In this document: piece by piece, positions 9,660 through 21,539 of the stretch
Layout of the letters: each line of letters starts with the position of its first letter
Numbering within the stretch: position 1 is the stretch's first letter
Assembly: GCF_033118175.1 (NCBI RefSeq)
Contig: NC_083710.1
Coordinates: 38,223,501-38,287,500 of the forward strand
DNA: 64,000 nucleotides
Direction of reading: 5' to 3'
Source: Dama dama
Lineage: Eukaryota; Chordata; Mammalia; Artiodactyla; Cervidae
Notes under the pieces: model-generated
Seen by the model: only the letters and a program-made list of their open reading frames with translations
The model's database searches: none
What the model was told of the DNA's origin: nothing
Made by a program: the position numbers and the translations under genes

Positions 9660-11129
9660 AATACCTTCTATACATGAGCACAATGTTCCTCTAAATGCCA
9701 GGAGATGCTTCTGAACAAGATTTTGTCACCACTTAATTTTCCTGAAGAAATTAAACTTATGAGATCATATGAGACCAAACAAAATGAAAAGTGTAATGGA
9801 TCATTTCATGAGTTAAGTTTGTGAAAAAAGCCAACACAAAAAATAAAGTGCCTATTTTTACATTAGCAGGTATTGAGGACTCTGAATAATTCAGATGATC
9901 ACCTGACATGTTTTTATGATTTATTATTTTTTCATTACATGTCAGTCATCACAAGATGCCCTTCTTACACACATTCTGTCCACCTCACCCTGCACTTGCC
10001 ACTGACATGCTGTATATTTATTTCAGGTTTTTTCACTGTCTTTCCCTGACTTGCATAAGACTTCTGTGAGAGCAAAGTCTCCAATAGAAGTACGTATAAT
10101 CACTGGAAAAAATTTCTCAATTAAAGATGTACTTTGGGTATCATATGTTTGGAGAATATACCTAAATCCAATGGAATCGAGAAACTGTAGATCTGATGAG
10201 AAATGTTTTGGAATCTTCACATATGACAAGTACCATCTAAAAGGCCAAGATTTAAATTTTAAAGAGGATCTTTAAGTTCTATTGGAAATATTTTATATTT
10301 CAGTATTTTAAATTTATTGCTGTCTTAATACAATTTTTAAAGTCTCCAGATAATAGTATTGAATATGTTGCTTATTTAATCCAACCAAAAAATAAGTTTG
10401 GAAATGGGAACATAGATACAGTTTCTCGTGTTTCCTCAGAAGACCTTTCCGAGAGGTCACCTCTGACATCTGTGACCAGGAAGCCGCAGATCCCCAGGGC
10501 AGGAGCCTGTTGAGAGCCTCTGATGAATTTTTGAAGCTTTTCACAATGCTCCTTGAAAACAGGACACCCAGCCTTGGGCCTCACATCCCAGCTTCTCTTC
10601 TTCCCCTGGAAGCAGACTTGGGCAGCTTCCTTTTGTTTGCCTGACTCTTTTGAGAAACTTTCTTTGACTGACTAAGTTAAAGGTCATGGTATTGTCCTGA
10701 ACATACTTTCCTTCTAAAAATAGCATTTTGGCCTTTAAGAGTTCCAAGAAATGGCCTCCTCCAGCACAAGGGCCACTGGGCCTGGCCCCAGACCTGTTCT
10801 GGCCATGGTCATGGTGTTTCTTTGGGTCTGAAATGGGAGCAGGTAATGAAAAGTCCAAACCAGGCAGCAGTGATCTGCCTCCCAGCTCACTCATTTCCAG
10901 CGAGTGCCGTAGGGGCTAGTTATTAAATTGTGAACCCAGCCGATGCACCTTTGTCTCCCGGTAGGCACAGCTGAAAAGTTCTGGTCACTCACCCAACCGG
11001 TGGATCCTCCCCACCTGCAGAAGAAGGTGGCCAAACAGCTTTTATATGAAGTCGTAGGTGGACTTGACCTCAGTCAGGCTTCAGTGGAAAGGCAGCCTTC
11101 TAAGGTTTCCAGAAGTCAGAGCCCCACGT
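9660..11129. other. Unique sequence
   Basis: AT-rich to 10.4 kb, then more balanced. Frames at 10051-10275 (plus) and 10541-10894 (minus, 117 aa) are open but have no domain or exon signals I can defend. No repeats are recognised. Confidence 0.45.
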
Positions 11130-11256
11130 GTGTGCTCAGGCACTCCGTCATGTCCGACTCTTCATGACCCCCTAGACTGTAGCCCTCCAGGTTCCTCTGT
11201 CCACGGTATTCTCCAGGTAAGAATACTGGAGAAGGTTGCCATTTCCTTCTTCAGGC
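11130..11256 (-). mobile_element. BovA SINE fragment
   Basis: It contains the SINE tail and body (CATGTCCGACTC through GCCATTTCCTTCTTCAGG) but no tRNA-like head. Confidence 0.88.
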
Positions 11257-11512
11257 AGAGCATCACATCCTGCTGGAAATAACACACGAAGAGCTCTACA
11301 CAGGCCCTTCATAGCTGAATACCCTTAAGCCCAGTAAGCTGGGTAAATGTGCTGTTTGTACTTATGATGTTTACCGAGCCAGCAGGAGTGTGGGACTGGA
11401 CAGTAATCTCAGCATCAGGCCCCACAGCTGGTGGGCACCTTCGGGGTCCTCACAGAGAGAGCACCATGGCTCCCGCTCTGCTCCTGCTCTTAACCAAGGG
11501 TCCCCTGCAGTG

Positions 11513-11724
11513 GGGCTTCCCAGGTGGTACAGTGGTAAAGAATCCACCCGCTAATGCAGGAGATGCAGGAGATGCGGGTTTGATCCCTGAGTCAGGAAGA
11601 TCCTCTGGAGTAGGAAACAGTATTATAGTATTGCAATATTCTTGCCTGGGAAATCCCATGAACAGAGGGGCCTGGTGGGCTCCATGGGGTCTTAAAGAGT
11701 CAGACATGACTGAGCAATTGAGCA
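11513..11724 (+). mobile_element. Bov-tA SINE
   Basis: A complete copy from GGGCTTCCCAGGTGGTACAG to a GACTGAGCAATTGAGC tail. Odd points are a tandem 9-nt repeat in the head (AGGAGATGC twice near 11560) and an extra ATTATAGTATTGCA insertion before CTTGCCTGG. Confidence 0.92.
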
Positions 11725-14048
11725 CAGCCCCCACAGACCCCCCCACAGCTGATGCAGGGCAATTCTTCACCTTTCTTCTCTGATAGATGGCCACTGCCTG
11801 TCAGATGGCGTGGGACACTAAGCTTCACTTTATTGATCCTCCCATCCCCAACTTCTTAAAGATCCTTTGTCCTTTTCCTTATATTTCAGTCTTAGCTTGA
11901 GTTTCTTAGTCCAGCTTAGATCCAATAATTATGTTTTAGAAAACCACCAAGAGATTTTAAGCAAGAAAATAAAGTGTTCATATAATGTTCTACGTAGATC
12001 TCTTCTCACAAACTTGAAGAGGACAGAGCAGCTGAAAGTAACTGCACGTATCGAGTTTAAAGGCTTGAACTTGACAGTAGGAGGAGGAATGGAGAGGAAA
12101 GAGATGAACCCAGAGCAAAGAGTCAGTAGAAAAGATTTCTAGAAGTAACAACATTTGATAGAGAGGAATGAATTAAAAATGAGGAAAACATGCAGCTTCC
12201 AGAATTCCACATTCTATTGGGAACACTTCCACAACAGGTCTTTCAAATCAAGCACAATGTGGAAAGTCCTATGTTTTTCCATTTTAAGGGCATGTGTCCT
12301 ATTTCACTTTAAGTTCCATTCAAATTAACATGAGTTCATTTTTCCACTAATCTCCTATCCCCAATATTTATCATCTTTTAACTATAGGCCTATCAGATAA
12401 TCTGATGTACTTCCTCAAAACATTTTTAGGGTCTGAATCAGTATAAGTCAAGTAACCCAATGATAGGTTCACAATTAACTCAGCCTAATTACTATGTATT
12501 CTCTGATGAGGGAGCTCAGAGAAAAATACATTTTCTCTTACCTGGCTAAAAGTAAAATTGTCATTGTACAATTTATTTATTTATTTATTCATTTATTTTG
12601 GTATCTGTTTTGATCTACAAGAAGACCAAACAAGGTACAGCTACCATGTTACAGGACACATAGAGTCAGTGTTTAGAAAAGACTTGCTGAACAATTAAGT
12701 AGTCTTCAAAGGCTTAAAGTTGAAAATACCAAAACATCGTCACAAGAAAACAGGTGCAAGTGTTAACACTTCCAGTTCAGAAAGGGCAATAGATACAGTG
12801 ACTTCTAGCTTGTTTAGATCATTGCTTTTTTTTTTTTTTAATAATAAAAATAGTGTGGGTATGGGTAATTTGTTGTTAAATGCTTTGAAACCATAATTTA
12901 GGAAAAATTGATACGTGACAGTTTCCATATTGGGCAATACCAGGGTTAGGAAACCGTTGGCCTGCAACTTGCTCCCTGAGTGTGTATGGTTCTGATTACC
13001 TCTCAGTAATCAGAAAATACAGAACACTCTAGGCCAGGAATTCTACAGTGAAAATTCTAAATATCTGATGAAATGTGTCTTGCAGATTAAATCCCAGACC
13101 CTTTTCAGAGCACTTAATATACTCTCAGGGGTGAAATGTGTTTGTTTTTAGCAAAGTAGATTAGCTTACATCTCATGATGGGAAAGTCTCCGTAACACGG
13201 CCTGCCCTCAGCTCTCATTTCGAAGTCATTCGTGTGGGTTGTATCTTTTGGCCGTCACTGAAGATCTCAGTTTTCTTCCCCGTCTGGGTGTTAAATCGTT
13301 TTCTGTCTGCTGTCAGGCTGTCTCTTTTGGTTCCCAGGCCCCCTCCTCTTTTTCTAAGCTACTCACTTATTTCCAAGGTCAGGTTGAATCCATCTTTAGT
13401 CTTGTTTCTTCATCCTAGACTTCAAAACCCAGCATTGCTTCATGTGCCTGACTGCCAAGTGTGTCCAGTTTTAACTTAGAAGATAAATTGTTGGACTGGA
13501 ACAATTGAAATCAAATTCTGTTCAAAAGTGCATGATCAACAGGTGAGCCTAGGTCTTTCAGAGTTCACGAAAGGTGGAATAGGCATTAGGTCAAGAGATG
13601 GATTTTGAAAGATAACTATTCCCAGAAGTTATGAAGGACAAGTCAACATGAACCATTGTCTAAACCACCTTTCATGTTCCTTCTATGTCTTCAAAAACCT
13701 GGGGAAAGCTCCCCCTCCCAAGTCAGCAGGCTGCCTCCATCACTGCTTCCAGATGGAGCCCCCCACAAGCCCCAGGCCCCCCAGGCCTACTTCATTCTTC
13801 TTCATGGCAGAAGGTCCTACAGATGTTTTCTGGGGAATTGTAGTGCCTGCAAGACTGATTTCCTGGCTTGTTGGGTGGCTAACACTGTATCTTGAAAATG
13901 ATGTCATGTGGATTAGAACCCTTATGCTTTTCTCAGAGAAACTCTACACTTGTTTGAGAGGGGATCCATGTCTATATGGAGCAACTTTGGCAATGGCCTT
14001 TGTTTCTGCTTCCAAGTCAAGGAGGACAACTTCAAATCCTGGAAGACA
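11725..14048. other. Unique sequence, AT-rich in part
   Basis: Includes a short (TTTA)n run at about 12568-12598 and a T-run at 12825-12839. The frame 13648-14100 (plus, 150 aa) runs out into the duplicated block at 14049. It shows no known domain and is probably a chance frame. Confidence 0.45.
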
Positions 14049-14357
14049 GGCCATAAAAGATGAAAACACACAGAATGCTTCCAATTTTGAACTTAAGTGA
14101 CTCTAAAACAGTGGCATTGTTCATTGAAAACAGGAAGAGAAACTGGGGCTTCCCTGGCAGTCCAGTGGTTGAGTCTCTGAGCTCCCAGAGCAGGGGGTTT
14201 GGGATTGACCCCTGGTCAGGGAACTAAGATACTGCATGCCACACAGCATGACCAAAAAATAAAAAAAGAAGGAAAAAAAATAGGAACAGGGAGAGAAGAG
14301 TCAGTATAAAAAGGAAAGACTAACCATACAGTAGAGAAGATGCCTTGCTGATGGACA
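14049..14357. repeat. 309-bp duplicated block, copy A
   Basis: The block from GGCCATAAAAGATGAAAACA to CTTGCTGATGGACA is repeated at 15586-15894 in the same orientation. There is no length change and I found a single base difference (C at 14286 against G at 15823). It contains flanking unique sequence as well as the CHR SINE, so it is a duplication of the locus and not two SINE insertions. Confidence 0.95.
14145..14280 (+). mobile_element. CHR-type (tRNA-Glu) SINE
   Basis: Begins GGGGCTTCCCTGGCAGTCCA, has a B-box region near GGGATTGACCCCTGG, a body GTCAGGGAACTAAGATACTG and an A-rich tail (14252-14280). It lacks the BovA body. It lies wholly inside duplicated copy A. Confidence 0.85.
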
Positions 14358-14544
14358 TGCCTGCTCCCCAAAGAGCAGGATCCACACAGTAATGCCGTGT
14401 GGCTCATCATAGCTGTATCACAGTGATCCCAGCAGGAAGACAATCATTGTCTGCGGATGAAAAGCAAATGGTTTATCAAGACCATTTTGAATTCCAGGCC
14501 TGATCTCCAGCCAGCTTGCATATGTGGATAAAAAAGACTAACAC

Positions 14545-15012
14545 AGAGATAGCAATTTACTCCATACCAGGTGCCCTTAAAAATATTAAATAATCTGTTG
14601 TTGTTCAGTGGCTAAGTTTTGTCTGACTCTCTGTGACCCTATGGAGTGCAGTAGACCAAGTTCCTATGTCTGTGGGATTTCCCAGGTGAGAATAATGGAG
14701 AGGGTTGCCGCTTCCATCTCCAGGAGATCTTCTTGACTCAGGGGTCAAACCCACATCTCCTGCATTGCAGGAGGACTCTTTAATGCTGATCCATGGAAGA
14801 AGCCTTTAAAAAAAACACTCTACATATGTTAAATAGTTTAATTTATTCCTAAGAACCACCCTATGATATGGGTATACAAATACAGAATTGTATGTGGGGA
14901 CGGTTATGATTCCCATGTTAAAAGTGAGGAATTAACACAGAGAGAGGTGTAGTAACCTGCCCCAAATCCAGCACCTGGTAATTGTTGGAGTCAGGATTTG
15001 AAAGTATCAATC
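14545..15012 (+). mobile_element. MIR SINE, split by a Bov-tA SINE
   Basis: The left part (14545-14596) contains CAATTTACTCCATACCAGGT. The right part (about 14818-15012) contains AACCACCCTATGATATGGGT and AGTAACCTGCCCCAAATCCA. These are the 'CTCACAACAACCCTATGAGGTAG' and 'GTAACTTGCCCAAGGTCA' type regions of MIR. The SINE at 14597-14804 interrupts it. Confidence 0.6.
14597..14804 (-). mobile_element. Bov-tA SINE inserted in MIR
   Basis: A reverse copy with a GTTGTTGTTCAG tail at left and a head (CTCCTGCATTGCAGGAGGA) at right. It is more diverged than most SINEs here. Confidence 0.88.
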
Positions 15013-15373
15013 CAAAGTTAACTACTTTATTACATCCCCTCTATAAGCAAATCAGCCCAGTCAAAACATTTATAAATCATTAATGTAAATTAAAAAACAA
15101 AAGATATTACAAGATTGACCCAAACAAAACAATCATCATTTCTACTCCAAACATTCATAGCTTGGAACCGTGGAGTTCCTTTAGAGTCTATAATAGACTG
15201 ACTTGTCTATCAGCACAAAGTCACCAGGGGTACAAGACAGGAACCAGCAAGGCTATTTCAGGGAACTTTGCTACTGATACAAAAATCTACAAGGGCCTGA
15301 AATAAGACAATATTACTATTGTAGGAATAATTGTGACATATTCAGGAGATATACCCAGCATCTGATGTTGTAT

Positions 15374-15570
15374 CTCTGATTCACCACTTAACAAGTGTGC
15401 ACTCAGGCTGCCACTTAACTTCTTATGCCTCAATGTCTTCATATGCAAAAGGACAAGAGCAGTATCAAATTCTTAGAGTTGCTGTGAGGTTGAACTAAAA
15501 ACACATGTGCAAAGCACTTTGTGCCAACAGATAGTAGTCACTCTATAACTGAATATTAACACTAGGATTA
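15374..15570 (+). mobile_element. MIR SINE
   Basis: Contains the conserved MIR core in order: GATTCACCACTTAACAAGTG, CCACTTAACTTCTTATGCCT, CATATGCAAAAGGAC, GTTGCTGTGAGGTTGAACTA, then GCAAAGCACTTTGTGCC. Confidence 0.7.
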
Positions 15571-15585
15571 TTACAAGGTCGATAT

Positions 15586-15894
15586 GGCCATAAAAGATGA
15601 AAACACACAGAATGCTTCCAATTTTGAACTTAAGTGACTCTAAAACAGTGGCATTGTTCATTGAAAACAGGAAGAGAAACTGGGGCTTCCCTGGCAGTCC
15701 AGTGGTTGAGTCTCTGAGCTCCCAGAGCAGGGGGTTTGGGATTGACCCCTGGTCAGGGAACTAAGATACTGCATGCCACACAGCATGACCAAAAAATAAA
15801 AAAAGAAGGAAAAAAAATAGGAAGAGGGAGAGAAGAGTCAGTATAAAAAGGAAAGACTAACCATACAGTAGAGAAGATGCCTTGCTGATGGACA
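15586..15894. repeat. 309-bp duplicated block, copy B
   Basis: This second copy matches 14049-14357 with one mismatch found by eye. It contains the same CHR SINE (15682-15817) with the same tail, so it is not an independent insertion. It begins just after the MIR at 15374-15570 and ends at a hairpin-forming junction (15883-15907). No TSD flanks it. Confidence 0.95.
15682..15817 (+). mobile_element. CHR-type SINE, duplicate of the one at 14145
   Basis: Base-for-base the same as the CHR SINE in copy A. It arrived by duplication of the surrounding block. Confidence 0.85.
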
Positions 15895-15934
15895 AGATCC
15901 ATCAGCATTTGCTTAGAAGAAGCAAAAGCAAATG
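15883..15934. other. Two adjacent inverted repeats at the duplication junction
   Basis: TGCTGATGGA (15883-15892), loop CAAGA, then TCCATCAGCA (15898-15907) forms a perfect 10-bp stem that straddles the end of copy B at 15894. CATTTGCT (15906-15913) and AGCAAATG (15927-15934) form a second 8-bp stem immediately beside it. Confidence 0.85.
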
Positions 15935-18900
15935 AGGCCATGAATACAGGAAAGGGCCTGGTCTAGAGTGGGGAAGAGGTAAACATGCCCCAGAAGGGGA
16001 AGAGGGGAGACAGGGCACAGCTCACATCAGAAGGTCTCCATTTCCCCGATGAGTGGTCTTAGGGGACCACCAGGACATAGCAGGAATTCAGGAGAGGTCA
16101 ATGAGAAGGCTCCCAGTTGTCCGCTGAACTAAGTGGAGAGAGAAGAAAATGAGGGAACCCAGGTGTCTACAACAGGTGGATAGAGAAGGATCCTCGAAGA
16201 ATAAAGAACCTGGAGGACGCTGAGCAAGTCCAATGAACACCAGAATGTGAGGCAGGAGGACAGGAAGCAGTCACAAAGAAATTTAGGTTTTCTGGCCCAG
16301 AATCCTAGAATGAAGGGGGTTGAAAGCAGGCCAAGGTGAAAGTCAATGGTCCTGGTGGTTTCTAAGGAACTGGACACTAAGGTGCTGGTTGCTTGGGCAG
16401 TGCAAATGTCAAAACTGGACAGTGTGAGGGCCCAAAGTGGGCCATAGAGGATGAGTGTGACCTAAGTACCGGGTCTTCAGTAATTGTAACAGGATGCCAG
16501 AACATAGGTGACTGAGTAGCAACAAAAAGGAGGATTAAACATGGGAATGCCAGGTCATGTTAACTTGGGAAGAAAGCCATTCTTCATGAAGGCACAAGGA
16601 CGATTCTTTGGAAATGACATTGAGTAGGTCAAGTGGGACCTATCCCTCCCCTGGGCTTTGAGCAGCCAGGGAACTTTCACTGCAAAGACAGCATGAAAGG
16701 GTCAAGTTCGCGGGGAGCTGGGGTTTCTTTAATGGAGCAGCAGGAGGCAATGACTCCTGAGGTCCTGAATTCATCTGAGTATTCAGATCACTTACAGCTG
16801 AACAGATGGAGAGAAGCAAAGGACAGGTTAAGGTTAACCTCACCTGTGGGTCAGATACAGCAGAGGAAGCACTGAGGCCCATTGAGTGATGCACTCAAAC
16901 ACCCATGACTAATATTAATGATCAATTAAGCTAAACTTTTCAGTTCATGGCTAACCTCTGGTGTTCACAGTCTAGGGCAGCTAGGTAGCCTTGGAACACT
17001 GCAGCCGGACTAATGGTCAATAAATTTAGATCTTTGGGCTTGAAGTCTGAATCTGAACAAGCCGACTAGCGATAATGGACATTGATTATAAAATCTTGAT
17101 GCAAAGGGAACAAAAAATGCATTACTTGTCTTTTTCAAATGGTTTACATGAATACTATTTCTTTTTCCTCCTAATTTGCCATTTGGCAGGGTCTAATGCA
17201 TAAATAATAAATTAAGCTGTTATTAATTACTATTTTAATTGGAAAGAATACTTTGGCTTTGCAACTTTTAGAGTAACAAATGTTTAAACGCTCATGGCTT
17301 TTGATGATGTCTTAAACGTTAAATTTCCAGTCTTGTCTTTTTATTATATCAGCAAAAATTAGCCAACCTGGCACTTTCTTTCAGGAATGCTTTCTTCACA
17401 GCTCAAAAACGCTTGCTCGATGTGTGTCAAAAGCTATGTAAATTAGGTAACGATTGAAAGTTCATACCTCAAACTTCACTCTAGTCCTGTTCAAATATAT
17501 TTATCATCATGTTCTGTACAGTTGAAGAGAAGAGCTCTTCCCCTTGATGGGGATCTTTCCAACAGGGTGGTGTTTATCTCATCATCAATTTTGAGAATGA
17601 GGAAATTGTGCCTAGAATGGGGGCTTCAATGAGACACATTTTTACAGGATGAAAATGCAATACATTGGGGAAAATGAGCAAGCCAAGAAGAGGCCAGGGA
17701 AGTCCTAGTTGGCTGCCATGATCAAAAAAGAGGGCTGGCAATGTTCTCTTTGTTTTTAGCATGAAACCCCTGACAGTAGTATGTGCTGCCTTGGGTCTGT
17801 AGACATGATCTCAATTTTAAACTATTCCAGAATCCATTCAACTGATCATAAGCCCACAGGGGTAAATGTGCTTCAAGCTTACCTAGTAATAGGAGAATTT
17901 ATCTTCAAATTATTGTGAGATTGGGAAATTGAGATTTTTTTTTCCCCTCTCTGACCCTGTGTGGTATATATTATAAGTCACAAGGGAAGAATCAATTTTT
18001 CCCTGATGCCTTAAGACTATTATTGTCTTTCTTTATTCTTTGAAAGGTGAGTGTACAGACAGAAATTATCAGCGACATGCAACATGCACAATGACCCAAT
18101 AAACTCTCTCTTTTCAATGTTATAATTTAAATAGCGTGACGTTAACTGGAAAGCAAGATGCGTTTCCCAAACCACACCCCGTTACCTTCCTTCTTCTGTC
18201 TGACAGGAAACCAGATTAATGTCTACAGTAAATATTTTCCTCTGGAATTTTGAGGGTGAGGCTGGGGAGGCAGAATATTTTTTATTTAATTTGAAAGTAG
18301 GAACAATTGGAAATTTTTGCATCAAAAAGACTGATCTAAACAATCTTGTCACACGTGAGGGATGCAGATGGCTGCAGAAATTGTTGTGTCAAGATTCTAA
18401 GTCATATTGTAAAATATGGATGCAGTTGAGAAAATGTACCCATCCATCAAAAGAGGATCATTTCATGTAAATGAAAGATAGCTTGTTCACGATCGTCCAC
18501 TTTCTCCACTAAACTTGAGTCACATTCCCTGTGGACTGAACCCTTACTCCCCAATTTTCTCTCCTCTGGCCTCACCTTTCCTCAGCTCTCCCCGCCCTGC
18601 CTTCCTGAATCCCTCTCTCCTCCTAGCTGGACAAGCATGCCTATCCAACTTCTTACCTCATGGGTACTTCCGTAACCACCGGCTCAGCACCACCCAGACT
18701 CTGCTTTCTTACTGAAGGTGCTGTCGCTGTTCTACCCCATGACCAGGGAGCTGGACTGCAGGTCCAAGGACTCCCATCAACCCCAAAGCAAACGAGCCCG
18801 AGTCATCTGGACACGACTCTGCATCCTGGCCACAGTCTCGGACAGACTGCCAGGTTCAGACCCGTGAGGGCTCCCATTTCTCTTCCTTGGCAAATTCCAT

Positions 18901-19085
18901 TATGTCTTCACTTCTTGGCACCCTGCCCAGACCTCCAGTCCTCACCTGCTCCCCACACATTTCTAGCACATCTTTGTGAACTGCCTTTGGAGACAAACAA
19001 TCTACACACTCTTTCAAGAGCCTTCTTCACTCCTTGACTTCACTGACATCTGTGTTCCACTGAGGTCAAGTTGTTGTCTTTTGTG
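15935..19085. other. Unique sequence, 3.1 kb, repeat-poor
   Basis: No interspersed repeat is recognised. A block at about 17040-17460 is AT-rich and high-complexity, with TAAT/ATTA-type motifs (17205-17240). That is the kind of composition often seen in conserved non-coding elements, though I cannot test conservation. Frames such as 18660-19037 lack domains. Confidence 0.4.
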
Positions 19086-19378
19086 GTTGTTCAGTCACTA
19101 AGTCATGTCCAACTCTGTGACCCTGTGGACTGCAGCACACCAGGCTTCCCTGTTCTTCACTATCTCCCGGCATTTGCTCAGATTCATGTCCACTGAGTCA
19201 CTGATGCCATCCAACCATCTCATCCTCTGTTGCCCCCTTCTCCTCCTGCCCTCAATCATTCCCAGAATCAGGGTCTTTTCCAATGAGTTGGCTCTTCACA
19301 TCAGGTGGCAAAGTATTGGAGCTTCAGCTTCAGCATCAGTCCTTCCAGTGAATATTCAGGGTTGATTTCTTTTAGGAT
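19086..19378 (-). mobile_element. BovB LINE 3' end
   Basis: Reverse-oriented terminal segment. The left end has GTTCAGTCACTAAGTCATGT, then the inverted 3' region through GATTTCTTTTAGGAT. It lacks the multi-copy TTCAG tail seen at 2573. Confidence 0.9.
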
Positions 19379-19394
19379 AAACAGAAGTCAAGAC

Positions 19395-20426
19395 TAGATA
19401 TTAAAACTTGAGAAACAAGTCTGGGTATATTAGGCCCCAAACTGTACATATGAAGAAGTAAAGGATGCCTGGGACTGAGCCATGAGGAATTCTAACTTCT
19501 GATGACCAAAAGAAGAGAACGAGGGAGTAAAGAAGACTGAGGAGTGATTGGAGTGGTGGAAGACCATCAGACAGTACAGTCACAGGAAGTATGGGCAAAC
19601 ATTTCTCAAGATTTGGAGACTGGTCAAGTGTAACATTGCTGAGAGGTCAAATAAGAGGAAGATCAGAAAATATCCCACTAAGTGAGGTAAGATCAAGATC
19701 GTTAACCTTTAGGAAGATCGTTAACCTTTAGGACTGTGTTTATAGAGTGGTAAGGAAAGAAGATAGCCCCCAGCAGATTGTGGAATGAGTAGGGTGTGGT
19801 GGCGACAAAGACAGGATATCAAAGACAGCTTTCCTAAAAAGATCAGTTGTAATCAAGACAATGCTTGGTGTGCAACTTATGCTCAAATTAGAATATATAT
19901 ATTAAAGAAACCAGTGGATTTCTTTCCATTTTCTGATGAAATAAAAGCCCAACTCTCAACTCCACTTTTATGAAACCAGAAATCTTTATAGTTCTCACTT
20001 ACAAACTAAAGTTACACACAAATCCCCTTACAACCAGAGAAACCATTACAACCGGTTGAACGAAGCAGAAAGGCCTCAGTGCAAGCTGTGAGTGCCGCTC
20101 TGTTGAATATTTCATCACAAGAGGAAGCACTTGGGCCGTCAGCTAGGGTAAGAGCTAAGTCAAGAGCTGAAACACAGTCAATTGTCCTAGACACACCACT
20201 ATTCTCTGCCAGCCCTCTGAGACATTCCTCATGAACCTAGGGCTGTGCAGTAAGGTCAAGTGAGTCTAAACACGTCCTCCTTATGTGGCAAGTTGTTCAG
20301 TGAAGAGTGAGCAAGTATAGAATGACATGGTATGCTCAGATCACTGGGCACCACTGAAGTATGTACTGTCAGTCACTACCAATGGTTTTGAAAATGAGCT
20401 GTGTTTTACATCTCTCCATGTAACAA
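19395..20426. other. Unique or very old sequence
   Basis: A stretch near 19620-19680 (GCTGAGAGGTCAAATAAGAG) resembles an ancient mammal-wide repeat that I cannot name with confidence. Nothing else is recognised. Confidence 0.3.
19694..19731. repeat. 19-bp tandem duplication
   Basis: AGATCGTTAACCTTTAGGA occurs twice head to tail, perfect in both units. It is a small recent duplication. Confidence 0.85.
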
Positions 20427-20633
20427 AGACTCATTGGAAAAGATCCTGATGTTAGGAAAGATCGAAGATGGGAGGAGAAGGGGACGACAGAGGATGAGAT
20501 GGTTGGATGGCATCACCGATAGAGATGAGTTTGAGCAAGATCTTGGAAATGGTGAAGGACAGGGAGGCCAGGCGTGCTGCAGTCCATGGGGTCCCAAAGA
20601 GTCAGACACGATTGAGCTTCTGAACTAAACTGA
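20427..20633 (+). mobile_element. BovB LINE 3' terminal fragment
   Basis: Starts at AGACTCATTGGAAAAGATCC and ends GCTTCTGAACTAAACTGA. It is about the last 205 bp of BovB, severely 5'-truncated. Confidence 0.9.
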
Positions 20634-21380
20634 TACAAAACCACATCAAAGACAACGTATAAGCAAAATCCCCAAACAAATCCATGTGTGGCAGCCTTTC
20701 CCGAGGCTTTCTCTGGGTCACCCGTGCTAGCAGCAGAGCGGGGCTGTGAGGCCCGCTCCAGGTGGCCGATCTGCACACACAGTGCTTTGTTCTCGCCTGA
20801 ACCCGCTCCTGCGTGACTTTCAGGCTAACGCTGTATGTCTCTGCTGTTATTGTTAAGCATAGTTTGGCAGAAATGCAGAAATTCTGTGACCGTTTAGTCA
20901 ATCTCTGAAATTCTTGTGAAATTCTTCCAGGATAGCTAGAAAAAATAATGTTTCTGTGCAAAGATTAAAACACCTAAGTGACACATAATTGACCTCAACA
21001 GTTTCTTTTGTGGAGAAGATGGTGGGGGGTAATCAGGAGACACGAGGCCTTGCCTAGACACAAGTACATGAGCCAGCTAAGGGTGTGAGATGCTGGAGGT
21101 CAGGAAACACTCAGGCCCAATGGACCTCCTCAGCAAATGCTGTCTGAGTGATGGTTACGTCCAAGGCCCCTTGCTGGGTCCTGCAGGGACACACAAGGAT
21201 GTGCACGGCCAGGGCGTTTGCTGAGTGGGTTCCATCAGGGATGGGCAAGTTGAGTATAGACACAGGGAAACAGGGAAGAAGAAGGGGAGCTATACCTGGG
21301 GTGCCGGGGGAGTGGGCCAGTCTCTGACACTAACGTGTGAGCTTAGATAAATCTCCTTATTTCAGGCCTCGATTCTTCAC
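20634..21380. other. Unique sequence
   Basis: No repeat or gene is recognised. The minus-strand frames 20513-20776 and 20602-20961 begin in this unique DNA and overlap the BovB antisense. They are not credible genes. Confidence 0.45.
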
Positions 21381-21392
21381 CTTTAGGGTCTT

Positions 21393-21539
21393 TTTCAAAA
21401 ATATTCATTTATTTATTTAGCCTGTGCCAGGTCTTAGCTGTGGTAGGTGGGATCTAGTTCCCTGACCAGGGGTTGAACCCAGGCCCCCTGCATTGGGAGC
21501 ATGGAATTCTTAGCCGTTAGACCACCAGGGAAGACCCAT
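21393..21539 (-). mobile_element. CHR-type SINE with TSD
   Basis: Reverse copy: A-rich tail at left (as T-rich, 21393-21418), body TAGTTCCCTGACCAGGGGTT, head ending CCACCAGGGAAGACC. A 12-bp TSD, CTTTAGGGTCTT, lies at 21381-21392 and 21540-21551. Confidence 0.92.

Noticed and set aside
10051..10275. 74-aa frame after a TTTCAG-like acceptor at 10020-10026
   Set aside because: A single pyrimidine-AG match is weak; there is no partner exon, no donor and no domain.
13648..14100. 150-aa plus-strand frame
   Set aside because: It ends inside the duplicated 309-bp block, has no recognised domain, and a second frame overlaps it for most of its first half.
14145..15817. Two independent CHR SINE insertions
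   Set aside because: The identity extends into unique flanks on both sides at a constant offset, so the second copy came by block duplication.
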